A stretch of 12,363 bases of DNA from Cristatella mucedo (lineage: Eukaryota > Bryozoa > Phylactolaemata > Cristatellidae), in NCBI GenBank assembly GCA_009760855.2, contig WPIO01000345.1:64001-76363 (forward strand), given 5' to 3'. Below, one piece after another: positions 1 through 10,180 of the stretch (its first letter is position 1; every line of letters starts with the position of its first letter). The notes below the pieces were generated by a model, which worked only from the letters and a program-made list of their open reading frames with translations, was not told the DNA's origin and did not search any database. A program made the translations under genes and the position numbers.

Positions 1-1209
1 TACGCCTTGCTTTAGGCCAATCGCACCTGATTACCTCATTTCGCATGAGTTTGCAGCAGCACTCGTTATATCGTAACAGCTAGTGTCGCCTCGTCGGAGC
101 TTCCGGAGCGAGAGGGAGAGTGCTTCATCTTGCCTTTGGTGTATTGCGACTGATTATGTACACTCGCATCAGTTCCCAGCATATATCGGAATATCAAGAA
201 ACCGCAAATATTCTCATCGGAGCATGCCGTAACACGGAGCAGAGTGCTCCGACTTGATTTACGCTGATGCCCCCTGATTAACTCAGTTTGCGTGAGTTTG
301 AAGTGAAACTCGATATATCGAGACAGGACGCATCCGCTCGTCGGAGCTTGCTGTAGCCCGCTGCTGTGCTGCGTCTTGCTTTAGGTGTATCGCGAATAGT
401 TATGACAAATCCCATCAGTTTTCGGCAGATGTCGTAATATCAAGACACCTCTAATCTGGTCATCCGAGAGTGCTCTAGCTAGCAGCAGAGTGTTGCATCT
501 TGCTTTAGGTGTATCGTAACTGATTATGTACTCTCGCATCAGTTTGCAGAATATCTCGGAATATCGAGACACCACGAATCTGCTCGTTGGAGCGTGCAGC
601 AGCTTGCAGAAGAGTGCTCCCATTTGCTTAAGGCCAATCGCACCTGACTAACTCATTTCGCATGTGTTCGCAGCAAAACTCAGTATATCGAGACAGCTGG
701 CGTCCGCTCGTCTGAGGTTGCCGTATAGCCCAGCAGTGCTGCGATTTGCTTTAGGTGTACCGCGACTGATTATGTGCAATCGCATCAGTTAGCAGCATAT
801 TTCGGAATATCGAGAAGCAACGAATCTTGTCGTCGGAGCGAGCCGTAGCTCGCAGCAGAGTGCTCTGACTTGCTTTAGGCTAATCGCACCTGACTAACTT
901 ATTTCGCATGAGATCGCAGCAAAACTTGGTATATCGAGACAGCTCGCATCAGCTTGTCGATACTTGCCGTAGCGAGCAGCAGAGTGCTGCATCTTGCTTT
1001 AGGTGTATCACGACTGACTATGTACACTGGCATCAGTTAACAGCATATCTCGGAATATTGAGAACCCACGAATCTGGTCGTTGGATCGTGCAGTAGCACA
1101 CAGCAGAGTGCTGAGCCTTTTTTAAGCCTATCGCGACTGATTATGTCAACTCCCATCAGTTCGCCGCAGATCTCAGAATTTCGAGACAGCTCAAATCTAC
1201 ACGTCGGAG

Positions 1210-1457
1210 CATGCCGTAGCTGGCAGCAGAGTGCTGCACCTTGTTTTAAGCCATTCGCACTTGACTAACTCATTTCGCACGAGCTCGCAGCTGATCGCGG
1301 AATATCTAGAAACTTCAAATCTGCTCGTAACAGTGTGCGGTAGCTGGCAGCAGAGTGATGCAATTTGTTTTAAGCCATTCGCACTTGAATAACTCATTTC
1401 GTACGAGTTCGCAGCAGATCGCGGAATATCTATACACTTTAAATCTGATTGTCAGAG
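1210..1457 (+). repeat. Two adjacent A-type monomers more alike than their neighbours
   Basis: Two consecutive 124-bp units are unusually similar to each other. TTGTTTTAAGCCATTCGCAC occurs at 1241 and again at 1365. Both units also carry GGTAGCTGGCAGCAGAGTG or a close variant, and GATCGCGGAATATCTA. A third A unit follows at 1497, which makes the only A-A-A run in domain I. It falls where the first block copy departs from the second, so a local duplication together with loss of intervening monomers explains both observations. Confidence 0.7.
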
Positions 1458-1560
1458 CGTGCGGTAGCTGGCAGCAGAGTGCTGCACCTTGCTTAAGGCC
1501 AATCGCACCTGACTAACTCATTTCGCATGTGTTTGCAGCAAATCTCAGAATATCGAGGCA

Positions 1561-1684
1561 GCTCGCATCAGCCCGTCGGAGCGAGAAGCAGGGTGTTGCA
1601 GCTTGCTTTAGGTATATCGCGACTGATTATGTATACTCGCATTAGTTTGCAGCATATCTCTGGATATTGAGAAACCACGAATCT
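1561..1684 (+). repeat. Monomer with diagnostic 10-bp deletion (copy 1)
   Basis: After CCCGTCGGAG the unit jumps straight to CGAGAAGCAGGGTG, lacking the ten bases CTTGCCGTAG present in almost all other monomers. The GG anchor spacing is 114 instead of 124 (1497 to 1611). The same deletion, again after CATCAGCCCGTCGGAG, is found at 4958-5081. It is a useful marker tying the two block copies together. Confidence 0.8.
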
Positions 1685-2223
1685 GGTCATCGGAGCGTGC
1701 AGTAGGTCGCAGCAGAGTGCTTCGACTTGCAATAGGCCAACCGCACCTGACTTACTTATTTCGCATGAGATTGCAGCAAAACTCAGTATATCGAGACAGC
1801 TTGCTTCTGCTCGTCGGAGCATGCCTTTGCAAGCAGCAGAGTGCTGCATCTTGCTTTAGTGTATCGTGAGTGATTATGTACACTTGCATCAGTTAGCAGC
1901 ATATCTCGGAATGTCGAGACGCCTCGAATCTGCTCGTTGGAGCTTGCTGTAGCGACGAGCAGAGTGCTTCGTCTTTTTTAAGGCCTATCGCGACTGATTA
2001 TGTCAACTCGCATCAGTTCGTGGCAGATCTCAGAATACAGAGACGCCTTAAATCTACTCGTCTGAGCGTGCGGTAGCTCAAAGAAGAGTGCTGAGATTTC
2101 CATAAGGCCAATCAAGCTTGATTAACTCATTTCGCATTAGTTCACAGCAGAACTCGGTTAGACTGAGACAGCGTGTGTCAGCACGTCGGAGCTTGCCGTA
2201 GCGTGCTGCAGAGTGCTGCTTAG

Positions 2224-2422
2224 GGCCTATCGCAACAGATTACGACAAATCGCATATGTTCGCGGCAGATATAGAAATTTCTAGAGAACTCGAATATACT
2301 CGTCAGAGCCTGCCGTGCGTCAACTCGCCTCAGTTCGCAGCAGATCTCACAATATCGAGACACGTTAAATCAGCTCGTCGGAGCGTGCCGTGCCTCACAG
2401 CAGAGTGCTCTGACTTGCTTTA
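2224..2422 (+). repeat. Fused monomer pair with about 49 bp missing
   Basis: Two units are joined by an internal deletion. Near 2310-2320 the text runs from GAGCCTGCCGT directly into GCGTCAACTCGCCTCAG, skipping the CAGCAGAGTGCTG, CTTGCTTTAGG and GGTGTATCG parts. The two anchors flanking the gap (2224 and 2423) are 199 bp apart, against 248 expected. The loss of about 49 bp is close to five of the 10-bp subrepeats. Confidence 0.75.
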
Positions 2423-2902
2423 GGCCAATCGCACCCGATTAACTCGTTTCGCATGAGTTCGCAGCGAAACTCGATATATCGAGGCACGTCCCATAAGCTC
2501 GTCGGAGCTTTTCCAAGCAGGCTGCAGTGCTGCTATTTGCTTTAGGTGTATCGTGACTGATTATGACAACTCGCATCAGTTCGCAGTAAATGTCGGAATA
2601 TCGAGGCACCTCGAATCTGCTCGTCGGTGCGCGCCATAGGTCGCAGCAGACTGCTGAACCTTGCTTTAGGCCAGTCGCACCTGATTACCTCATTTTGCAT
2701 GAGTTCCCAGCAGAACTCGGTATATCGGGACAGCACGTGTCAGCTCGTCGGAGATTGCGGTAGCGAGCATGAAAGTGCTCCATCTTGCGTTAGGTGTATC
2801 GCGAAGGATTATGTCAATTCGCATCAGTTCGCGGCAGATCTCGGATTATCGAGACACTTCGAATCTGCTCGTCGGAGCGTACCGTAGGTCGCAACAGAGT
2901 GC

Positions 2903-5075
2903 TACGCCTTGCTTTAGGCCAATCGCACCTGATTACCTCATTTCGCATGAGTTTGCAGCAGCACTCGTTATATCGTAACAGCTAGTGTCGCCTCGTCGGA
3001 GCTTCCGGTAGCGAGTGGGAGAGTGCTCCATCTTGCCTTAGGTGTATTGCGACTGATTATGTACACTCGCATAAGTTCGCAGCATATATCGGAATATAAA
3101 GAAACCGCAAATATTCTCGTCGGTGCGTGCCGTAGCTCGGAGCAGAGTGCTCCGACTTGACTTACGCCGAGGGCTCCTGATTGACTCAGTTTGCATGATT
3201 TTGAAGCGAAACGCGATACATCGAGACAGCTCGCATCAGCTCGTTGGAGCTTGCTGTATCCCGCTGCTGTGCTGCGTCTTGCTTTAGGTGTATCACGAAT
3301 AGTTATGACATCTTCCATCGGTTTATGGCAGATGTCGTAATATCGAGACACCTCTAATGTGGTCGTCCGAGAGTGCCCTAGCTCGCAGCAGAGTGCTGCA
3401 TCTTGCTTTAGGTGTATCGTGACTGATTATGTACTCTCGCATCAGTTTGCAGAATATCTCGGAATATCGAGACACCACGAATCTGCTCGGTGGAGCGTGC
3501 AGCAGCTTGCAGAAGAGTGCTCCCATTTGCTTAAGGCCAATCGCACCTGACTAACTCATTTCACATGTGTTCGCAGCAATACTCGGTATATAGAGACAGC
3601 TCACGTCCGCTCGTCTAAGGTCACCGTATAGCCCAGCAGTGCGGCGACTTGCTTTAGGTGTATCGCGACTGATTATGTACACTAGCATCAGTTAGCAGCA
3701 TATCTCGGAATATCGAGAAGCAACAAATCTTGTCGTCGGACTGTGCCGTAGCTCGCAGCAGAGTGCTCTGACTTGCTTTAGGCTAATCGCACCTGACTAA
3801 TTTTTTTTGCATGAGATCGCAGCTAAGCTCGGTATATCGAGACAACTCGCGTCAGCTCGTCGGACCTTGCCGTAGCGAGCAGCAGAGTGCTGCATCTTGC
3901 TTTAGGTGTATCACGACTAACTATGTACACTGTCATCAGTTAACAGCATATCTCGGAATATTGAGAACCCACGAATGTGGTCGTTGGATCGTGCCGTAGC
4001 ACACAGCAGAGTGCTGAGCCTTTTTTAAGCCTATCGCGACTGATTATGTCAACTCGCATCAGTTCGCCCCAGATCTCAGAAATTCGAGACAGCTCAAATC
4101 TACACGTCGGAGCATGCCGTAGCTGTCTGCAGAGTGCCGCGCCTTGCCTTAGACCAATCGAACCTGATTAGTTTATTTCGCATGAGTTAGCAACAGAACT
4201 CGGAATATTGAGACAGCTTGTATAAGCTCCTCGGAGCTTGCCGTAGCGAGCAGTAGAATGCTGCATCTTGCTTTAGGTGTGTCGCGACTGATTATGAACA
4301 CTAGTATCAGTTGGATGCATCTTTCTTAATATCGAGAAACCACGAATCTGGTCGTCGGAGCGAGCCGTAGCTCGCAGCACCGTGCTTCGACTTGCTTTAG
4401 GCCAATCGCACTTGAGGAACTCATTTTGTATGGATCGCATCTAAACTCGATATATCGAGACAGCTCGCTCAGCTCGTCGGAGCGTGCCGTAGCGTGCAGC
4501 AGAGTGCTGTGTCTTGCTTAGGGCCTATCATGACAGATTATGTCAAATCGCATCAGTTTGCGGCAGGTGTAAGAATATCGAGACACCTCGAGTCTGCTTG
4601 TAGGAGCGTGCCGTGGCTTCCAACAAAGAGCTGAGCCTTCCTTTAGGCCAACCAAACCTGATTGACTCATTTCACATGAGTTCAAAACAGAACTCGGTAT
4701 ATCGAGACACCTTGCGTCTGCTCGTCGGAGCTTGCCATAGCGACCAGCAGAGTGCTGCATCTTGCTTTAGGTGTATCGCGACTGATTATGTAAACCCGCA
4801 TCAATTCACAGCATATCTCGGAATATCTAGGAACCACGACTCTGGTCGTCGGAGCGTGCCGTAGCTCCCAGCAGCGTGCTTCGACTTGCTTTAGGTCAAT
4901 TGCACCTGACTAACGTATTTCGCGTGAGTTCGCAGCAAATCTCAGTATATCGAGGCAGCTCGCATCAGCCCGTCGGAGTGAGCAGCAGAGTGTTGCAGCT
5001 GGCTTTAGGTGTATCGCAACAGATTATGTACACTCGCATTAGTTTGCAGCATATCTCAAAATATTGAAACACCTC
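2903..5075 (+). repeat. Kilobase block duplication, copy 2 (with four extra monomers)
   Basis: This is the partner of the block at 1 to about 1690. It carries the same order of subtypes (A2917, B3041, A3165, C3287, B3411, A3535, B3657, A3781, B3905, C4028, A4152). It then has B4276, A4400, C4520, A4646 and B4770 before A4894 restores correspondence with copy 1. The extra length is about 494 bp, close to 4 x 124, as expected for unequal exchange or replication slippage in monomer steps. The shared 10-bp deletion in the unit after A4894 confirms that the copies have a common source. The left edge must be at or before 2903, because copy 1 is cut by the window start. Confidence 0.88.
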
Positions 5076-5081
5076 GAATCT
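4958..5081 (+). repeat. Monomer with diagnostic 10-bp deletion (copy 2)
   Basis: This is the partner of the unit at 1561. CATCAGCCCGTCGGAG is followed directly by TGAGCAGCAGAGTG, the CTTGCCGTAG decamer is missing, and the anchor spacing is 114 (4894 to 5008). The deleted segment is exactly one of the 10-bp subrepeats from which the monomer appears to be built, so the loss looks like a one-subrepeat slippage event. Confidence 0.8.
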
Positions 5082-5929
5082 GCTTGTCTGAGCGTGCCAT
5101 AGCTCCCAACACAGTGCTGCGCCTTTCATTAGGCCTATAGTATCTGATTAATTCATTTGACATGAGCACGCAGCAGGACTCGATATATCGAGACTGCTCG
5201 TGTAAGCTTGATGGAGCTTGCGGTCGCACCCAGCAGAGTGCTGAGTCTTGCTTTAGATGTATCGCGAATGATTATGTCAACTCGCATCAGTTGCAGCATA
5301 TCTCGGGATATCGCGACACCTCAAATCTGCTTGTCGGAGCGTGCCGTAGCTCGCAGCAGAGCACTGAAACTTGCTTGAGATCTATCTCAACTACTTATCT
5401 CAACTCGCACCAGTTCGCCGCACATCTCGAAACAACTCAAGTCAGCTCGTTGGAGATTGCCGTAACTCCCGGCATGGCGCAGCAACTTGCTTGAGGCCTA
5501 TCGCAACTGATTATCTTGACTCGTATCACTTTGCAACATATCACGGTATATCGTGACAACAAGAGTTAGCTCGCCGGAGCTTGCCGTAGCTCGCAGCTGA
5601 GTGCAGCGATCTTTTTTAGGCAAATCGCAACTGACTGCCTCAACTCCCATCAGTTCGCAGCAGATATCGGTACATCGAGAAAACTTGTGTTAGCTCTTCA
5701 TAGCTTGCCGTAGCTGACAGCAGAGCCCTGCAACTTGCTTGAGGCCTATCGCAATTGGTTATCCACACTCACATCTGTTCGCGGCATATCTCGGTATATC
5801 AAGACAACTCGAGTCAGCTCCTCAGAGCTTGCCGTAGCTCGCAGCAAAGCGCTTCAACATGCTTGAGGGCTATCGCAACTGATTATCTCAACTCGCATCA
5901 GTTCCCATTACATCTCGAAACATCGAGAC

Positions 5930-6302
5930 AACTCGATTAAGCTCGTCAGAGTTCGCCGTAACTCTCAGCAGGGCGCTGCAAATTGCTTGAGGCTTATTGC
6001 AATTGATTTTGGTAACTCACATTAGTTTGTGGCGGATCTCTGTGAATTGAGACAACTGGAGTCCGCTCGTAGGAGCTTGCCGTAGCTCGCAGCAGAGGGC
6101 TTGCGATTTGCATGAGGCCTATCGCAACTGGTTATCTCGACTCGCATCAGTTAGCAGCGCATCTCGAAACAACGAGAAAACTCGAGTCACCTCGTCGGAG
6201 CTTGCCGGAGCTTGCAACGGAGCACTGCGACTTGCATTAGGCCGATAGGAGGCCCGTCGGAGCTTGCAATTGCTCGCAGCAGAGTGCTGCAACTTTCTTG
6301 AG
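5930..6302 (+). repeat. Domain II block duplication, copy 1
   Basis: This stretch corresponds to about 7859-8231 at an offset of 1928-1929 bp. Shared marks in order are CAGCAGGGCGCTGCAA (5966 and 7894), GGCTTATTG, AGCAGAGGGCTTGCGATTT (6091 and 8020), GAGCTTGCCGGAGCTTGCAA, CATTAGGCCGATAGGAGGCC, and the shortened 62-bp unit. Several of these marks occur nowhere else in the window. Similarity falls off after the 62-bp unit. The left edge is approximate. Confidence 0.82.
6240..6301 (+). repeat. Exact half-length (62-bp) unit, first occurrence
   Basis: The anchor at 6240 (TTAGGCCGATAGG) is followed by the next anchor at 6302 instead of about 6364. After AGGCCGATAGG the text jumps to AGGCCCGTCGGAGCTTG, which skips the whole CAACTGATT to CGAGACAACTCG half of the monomer. 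AGGCC stands on both sides of the join, so recombination between short GGCC or AGG matches is a likely cause. Confidence 0.75.
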
Positions 6303-7858
6303 GGCAATCGCTACTGATTGTATCAACTCGCATCAATTTACGGCAGATCTCGGTATATCGAGAAAACTCAGGTCACTTTGTCGGAGCTCGCCGAAGCTCC
6401 CAGCAGAGCAATTAAACTTGCTTGAGGCTTATCGCAACCGATTATGATAACTCGCATCAGTTACAGGCAGATCTCGGTGAATCGAGACCACTCGAGTCAG
6501 CTAGTTTGAGCTTGCCGTAGCTCCCAGCAGAGCCCTGAGACTTGCTTTAGGCCTAACCCAACTGATTCTGTCAACTTGCATCAGATCGCCAGAGATCCTG
6601 GTACATCGAGACAACTCATGCCAGCTCGTCAGTGCTTGCCTTAGCTTACGGCAGAGCGCGGCTACTTCCTTGAGGCCTATCGCCACTTATGGTCTCAACT
6701 CGCATAAGTCCGCAGCACATCTCAAAACATCGAGACAACTCGATTAAGCTCGTCGAAGTCTGGTTTGCCGTAACTCTCAGCAGGGCGCAGAAACTTGCTT
6801 AAGGCCTATCGCAACTGATTATCACAACTCGCATCAGATTGCTAGAGATCTCGCTACATCGACATCTGTCGTGGCAGCTCGTAAAAGCTTGCCCTAGCTC
6901 AAAGCGGAGCGCTGCAACTTCCTTGAGGCCTATCAAAACTTATTGCCTCAACTCGTATTAGTCCGCAGCACATCTCAAAAACTTGACACAACTCGATTAG
7001 GTACGTCGTAGCTTGCCGTAGCTTGAAGCAGAGAGCTGCGACTAGCTTTGGGCCTATCGCAACGGATTCTCTAAACTCGTATCAGTTCCCTGCACATCTC
7101 GAAAGAACGAGACAACTCGAGTCACCTCGTCGAAGCTTGCCGTAGCTTGCAGTGGAGCCTCGCGACTTGCTTTAGACCTATCGCAAGAGATAATCTCAAC
7201 TCTCATCAGTTCGCAGCACATTTCGAAACAATGAGAAAACTCAAGTCAGCTTGTCGGAGATTGCCGTTGCTTGCAGCAGAGTGCTGAGATTTGCTTTAGT
7301 TCTATCGCAACTGAATGTCACATGTCGCATCAATTCACGGCAGCTCTCAAAACATCGAGGTAACTCGTGGCAGGTTGTCAAAGCTTGCCGTTGCTCCCAG
7401 CAGAGCGCTGTAGCTTTCTTCAGAGCTATAGCTACTGATTCTCTCAACTCGCTTTAGTTTGCGGTAGATCTCGGTTAATCGAGAAAGATAGAGCCACCTC
7501 GTGGGAGCTCGCCGTAGGTCCCAGCGGTGCACTAAAACTTGCTTTGGGCCTATCGCAACTAATTATCTCAACTCTCATCAGTGAGCAGCACATCTCAAAA
7601 CAATGAGGAAAAATCGAGTCATCTCGTTAAAGCTTGCCTTTGCTCGCAGCAGAGCTCTTCAACTTGCTTAAGGGCTATCGCAACTAATTTTTTCAAATCG
7701 CATAAGTTCGCAGCACATCTCAAAAGATCGTAACAACTTGATTAAGCCCGTCGGAGTTTGCCGTAGCTGGCAGCAGAGCCCTGCAGCTTGTTTCAACTGA
7801 TCGCGTATGATGGTTTAGACTCGGATCTGTTCGCAGTACATCTCGAAACATCGAGACA

Positions 7859-8231
7859 ACTCTATTAAGCTCTTCGTAGTTCGATGTGACTCCCAGCAGG
7901 GCGCTGCAACTTGCTTGAGGCTTATTGAAAACTGATTATGTTAACTGACATTAGTTGGCGGCCGATCTAGGTTTATCGAGACAACTCGAGTAAGCTTGTA
8001 GAAGCTTGCCGTAGCTCGCAGCAGAGGGCTTGCGATTTCCATGCGGCCTATCGCAACTGGTTACCTCAACTCGCATCAGTTAGCAGCACATCTCGAAACA
8101 ACGAGAGAACTCGAGTCACCTCGTCGGAGCTTGCCGGAGCTTGCAACGGAGCACTGCGACTTGCATTAGGCCGATAGGAGGCCCGTTGGAGCTTGCAGTA
8201 GCCTACAGCAGAGCACTGCGTCTTGCTTGAG
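7859..8231 (+). repeat. Domain II block duplication, copy 2
   Basis: This is the partner of the block at 5930-6302, with the same order of marker variants and the same shortened unit. A C-to-T difference at a CpG (C at 6258, T at 8187, in GCCCGTCGG against GCCCGTTGG) is one of the differences gathered since the copies separated. Just downstream the copy is followed by the micro-inversion at 8368, which has no counterpart after copy 1. Confidence 0.82.
8169..8230 (+). repeat. Exact half-length (62-bp) unit, second occurrence
   Basis: The join AGGCCGATAGGAGGCCCGT is identical to the one at 6240, and the anchor spacing is again 62 bp (8169 to 8231). Because the break point is the same to the base, this is a copy of the first event carried along by the 1929-bp block duplication, not an independent deletion. 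Confidence 0.75.
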
Positions 8232-8367
8232 GCCTGCTGCAACTGATTCTCTCACGTCGCATCAGATCGCCAGAGATCCCGGAACATCGAGACAACTCGT
8301 GGCAGCTCGTCGAAGCTTACCTTAGGGCACAGTGGAACGCTTGAACTTCCATGAGGCCAATATACTG

Positions 8368-8437
8368 CAAGTTGCCTCGATGTACCGTGATCTGTCATGA
8401 ACTGATGCGAGTTTTGAAAATTAGTTGCGATAGGCCT
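8368..8437 (-). repeat. Micro-inverted satellite fragment inside plus-strand array
   Basis: About 70 bp here read as the reverse complement of a domain II monomer. CAAGTTGCCTCGATGTACCG, then TGATCTGTCATGAACTGATG, then TTAGTTGCGATAGGCCT are the opposite strand of the usual AGGCCTATCGCAACT to CGAGACAACTTG stretch. The array on both sides is in plus orientation, and the surrounding anchors (8355 and 8544) are 189 bp apart, about 65 more than normal. The right edge coincides with the self-complementary AGGCCT at 8432-8437, and the left side has a short unmatched AATATACTG linker. It creates a perfect 13-bp inverted repeat, ACTGATGCGAGTT at 8401-8413 and AACTCGCATCAGT at 8443-8455. Confidence 0.88.
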
Positions 8438-8836
8438 AATGCAACTCGCATCAGTCCACAGTACATCTTGAAACATCAAGACAACTTGATTAAGCTCGTC
8501 GGAGCTTGTAGAAACTCCCTGCAGAGCTCTGCAACTTGCTTGATGACTATCGCAGCTCATTTTCTCAACTCGCATAAATGTGCGTGAGATCTCGGTATAC
8601 CAAGAAAACTCGGGTCACCTCGTCGGAGCTTGCCGTAGCTCCCAGCAGAGCACTAAACCCTGCTTAACGCCTATCGCGACTAATTATCTCAACTCGCATC
8701 AGTTCGCAGTACATCTCGATACATCGACACAACTCGATTAAGCTCTTCGGGTTTGCCGTAACTCCCAGCAGGGCGCTGGAACGTGCTTGAGGCTTATTGC
8801 AACTGATTATGTTAACTTGCATCAGTTTGCGGGAGA

Positions 8837-8852
8837 TCTCGGTATATCGAGA
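8837..8852. other. Representative TCTCG-N6-CGAGA dyad of the monomer
   Basis: TCTCG, six bases, then CGAGA form an interrupted palindrome that recurs once in many monomers of domains I and II, with spacer variants GTATAT, GAATAT, GTACAT or AAACAT (another clear case is 10081-10096). A second dyad, AACTGAT-N13-ATCAGTT (clear at 9548-9574), lies just upstream in domain II units. A-type units of domain I add CTCAT-TTCGC-ATGAG (35-49 and 2937-2951). These could form hairpins or bind a dimeric protein, but they may also be by-products of the decamer composition. Confidence 0.55.
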
Positions 8853-10180
8853 CAAGTCGAGTCAGCTTGTATGAGCTTACTATAGCTCGCAGCAGAGCGC
8901 TGCAACTTGCTTGAGGCCTATCGCAACTGGTAATCTTAACTCGCATCAGTTTGCAGCACATCTCGAAACAATGCGGCAGCTCAAATCAGCTCGTTAAAGA
9001 TTGCCTTGCCTTGCAGCAGAGTGCTGAGATTTGTTATTGTCCTTTCGCAACTGAATGTCTCAGCTTGCATAAGTTTACAGCAGATCTCAGTCCATCGAAA
9101 TAACTCGTGTCTGGTCGTCAAAGCTTGCCGTAGCTCGCAGCAGAGCTATGCAACTTTCTTGAGGCCTATCACAAATCTATCTTAACTCGCATCAGTTTCC
9201 CAGCACATCTAGAAAAATCGAGACAACTCAATTAAGCCCGTCGGAGTTCGGCGTAACTCGAAGCAGAGCGCTGCAACTTGTATGAGGCATATAGCAACTG
9301 ATGTTTTAACTCGGGTCATTTCGTAGCACATCTCGATGAAAAAAAACGAGGCAACCCAAGTCAGCTGGTCTGCAAATGCCTTAGCTCGCCGCAGAGCTCT
9401 GCGACTTGCTTTAGTCCTATCACAACTGATTGTCTCATTTCGCTTGAGTTCGCGGCAGATCTCAGTACATCGAGACAACTCGTGGCAGCTCGTCGAATCT
9501 TTCCGTAGCTCGCAGCGGAGCGCTGCAACTTGCTTGAGGGCTATCGCAACTGATTATCTCAACTCGCATCAGTTCGTGGAAGATGTCGGTATACCGAGAA
9601 AGCTGGGGTGAGGTCGTCGGAACTCACCGTAGTTCTCAGCAGAGCACTAAAACTTGCTTGGGGCCTATCTCAACTGATTATCTTAACTTGCATCAGTTTG
9701 CAGCACATCTTGAAACAATGAGACTACTCAAATAACCTCGTCAGAGCTTCCGGTATCTCGCATCAGTGTGCTGCGACTCACTTTAGTCCTAGCGAAACTG
9801 AGTTTTCTCATTTGGCATTAGTTAGCGGCAGATCTTGGTACATCGAGACAACTCGTGAAAGCTCTTCGAAGCTTGCCATAGCTCGCAGCAGAGCTCTGCA
9901 ACTTGCTTAAGGCTTATTGCAACTGATTATCTAAACTCGCATCAGTTCGCGGCAGATCGCGGTATATCGTGACAACTCGAGTTAGCTCGCCGGAGGTTGC
10001 CGTAGCTTGCTGCAGAGCGCTACAACTTGCTTGGGGCCTATTGCAACTGATTATCCCAAATCGCACCAGTTCACGGCATATCTCGGTATATCGAGACAAC
10101 TCGAGTCAATCCGTCGGAGCTTGCCGTGGCTCACAGTAGAGTGCTGCAAGTTGCTTGAGGCTTATCGCGACTGATTGTCT

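Larger units (their letters stand above)
1..1690 (+). repeat. Kilobase block duplication, copy 1
   Basis: This block matches 2903 to about 5075 in order and register. Bases 1-106 are identical to 2903-3008, a long perfect match in an array where adjacent monomers differ heavily. The offset stays at 2902-2903 through about base 1240, including anchors 384/3287, 632/3535, 878/3781 and 1249/4152. After that the offset rises to 3397: anchor A1497 matches A4894, and both copies share the same 10-bp deletion (unit of 114 bp, 1497-1611 and 4894-5008). Copy 1 therefore lacks about 494 bp, or four monomers, that copy 2 has between these points. The end point near 1690 is approximate because similarity fades gradually. 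Confidence 0.88.
1..5365 (+). repeat. Domain I: 124-bp monomers with mixed A/B/C subtypes
   Basis: Monomers share CTCGTCGGAGCTTGCCGTAG, then CAGCAGAGTGCTG, then CTTGCTTTAGG. They split by what follows. Subtype A reads GGCCAATCGCACCTGA and then CTCATTTCGCATGAG. Subtype B reads GGTGTATCGCGACTGA and then TTATGTACACTCGCATCAG. Subtype C resembles B but has TTATGTCAACTCGCATCAG. Anchors run A15, B138, A262, C384, B508, A632, B754, A878, B1002, C1125, A1249, and onward in the same style. A and B/C usually alternate, which gives a loose 248-bp dimer, but A-B-C and A-A-A runs break it. Most spacings are 122-124 bp. Exceptions are a 114-bp unit (1497 to 1611), a 118-bp unit (2106 to 2224) and a 199-bp double unit (2224 to 2423). 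I saw no gene in this region. Confidence 0.9.

Noticed and set aside
2968-3351. Longest open reading frame (127 codons, minus strand) and about thirty-five others of 60-110 codons on both strands
   Set aside because: They lie on both strands, overlap each other and their peptides recur only because the DNA repeats. A 124-bp period shifts the frame each monomer, so no protein repeat is kept. There is no consistent start context, domain or codon bias, and related copies open and close at different places.
1-5365. TTTAGG motifs resembling plant-type telomere repeats
   Set aside because: TTTAGG occurs about once per monomer inside CTTGCTTTAGG and is never tandem. It is part of the satellite consensus.
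6240-8231. The 124-bp monomer as a dimer of two 62-bp halves
   Set aside because: Exact 62-bp units exist, but both come from one deletion copied by block duplication. The partial match between halves (AGCTCGCAGCA against AGTTCGCAGCA, 64 bp apart) is explained better by the 10-bp subrepeats.
8368-8455. Hairpin at the micro-inversion as a transcription terminator or small transposon end
   Set aside because: The arms are ordinary monomer sequence in two orientations. There is no T-run after the stem, no target-site duplication and no transposase or terminal inverted repeats.
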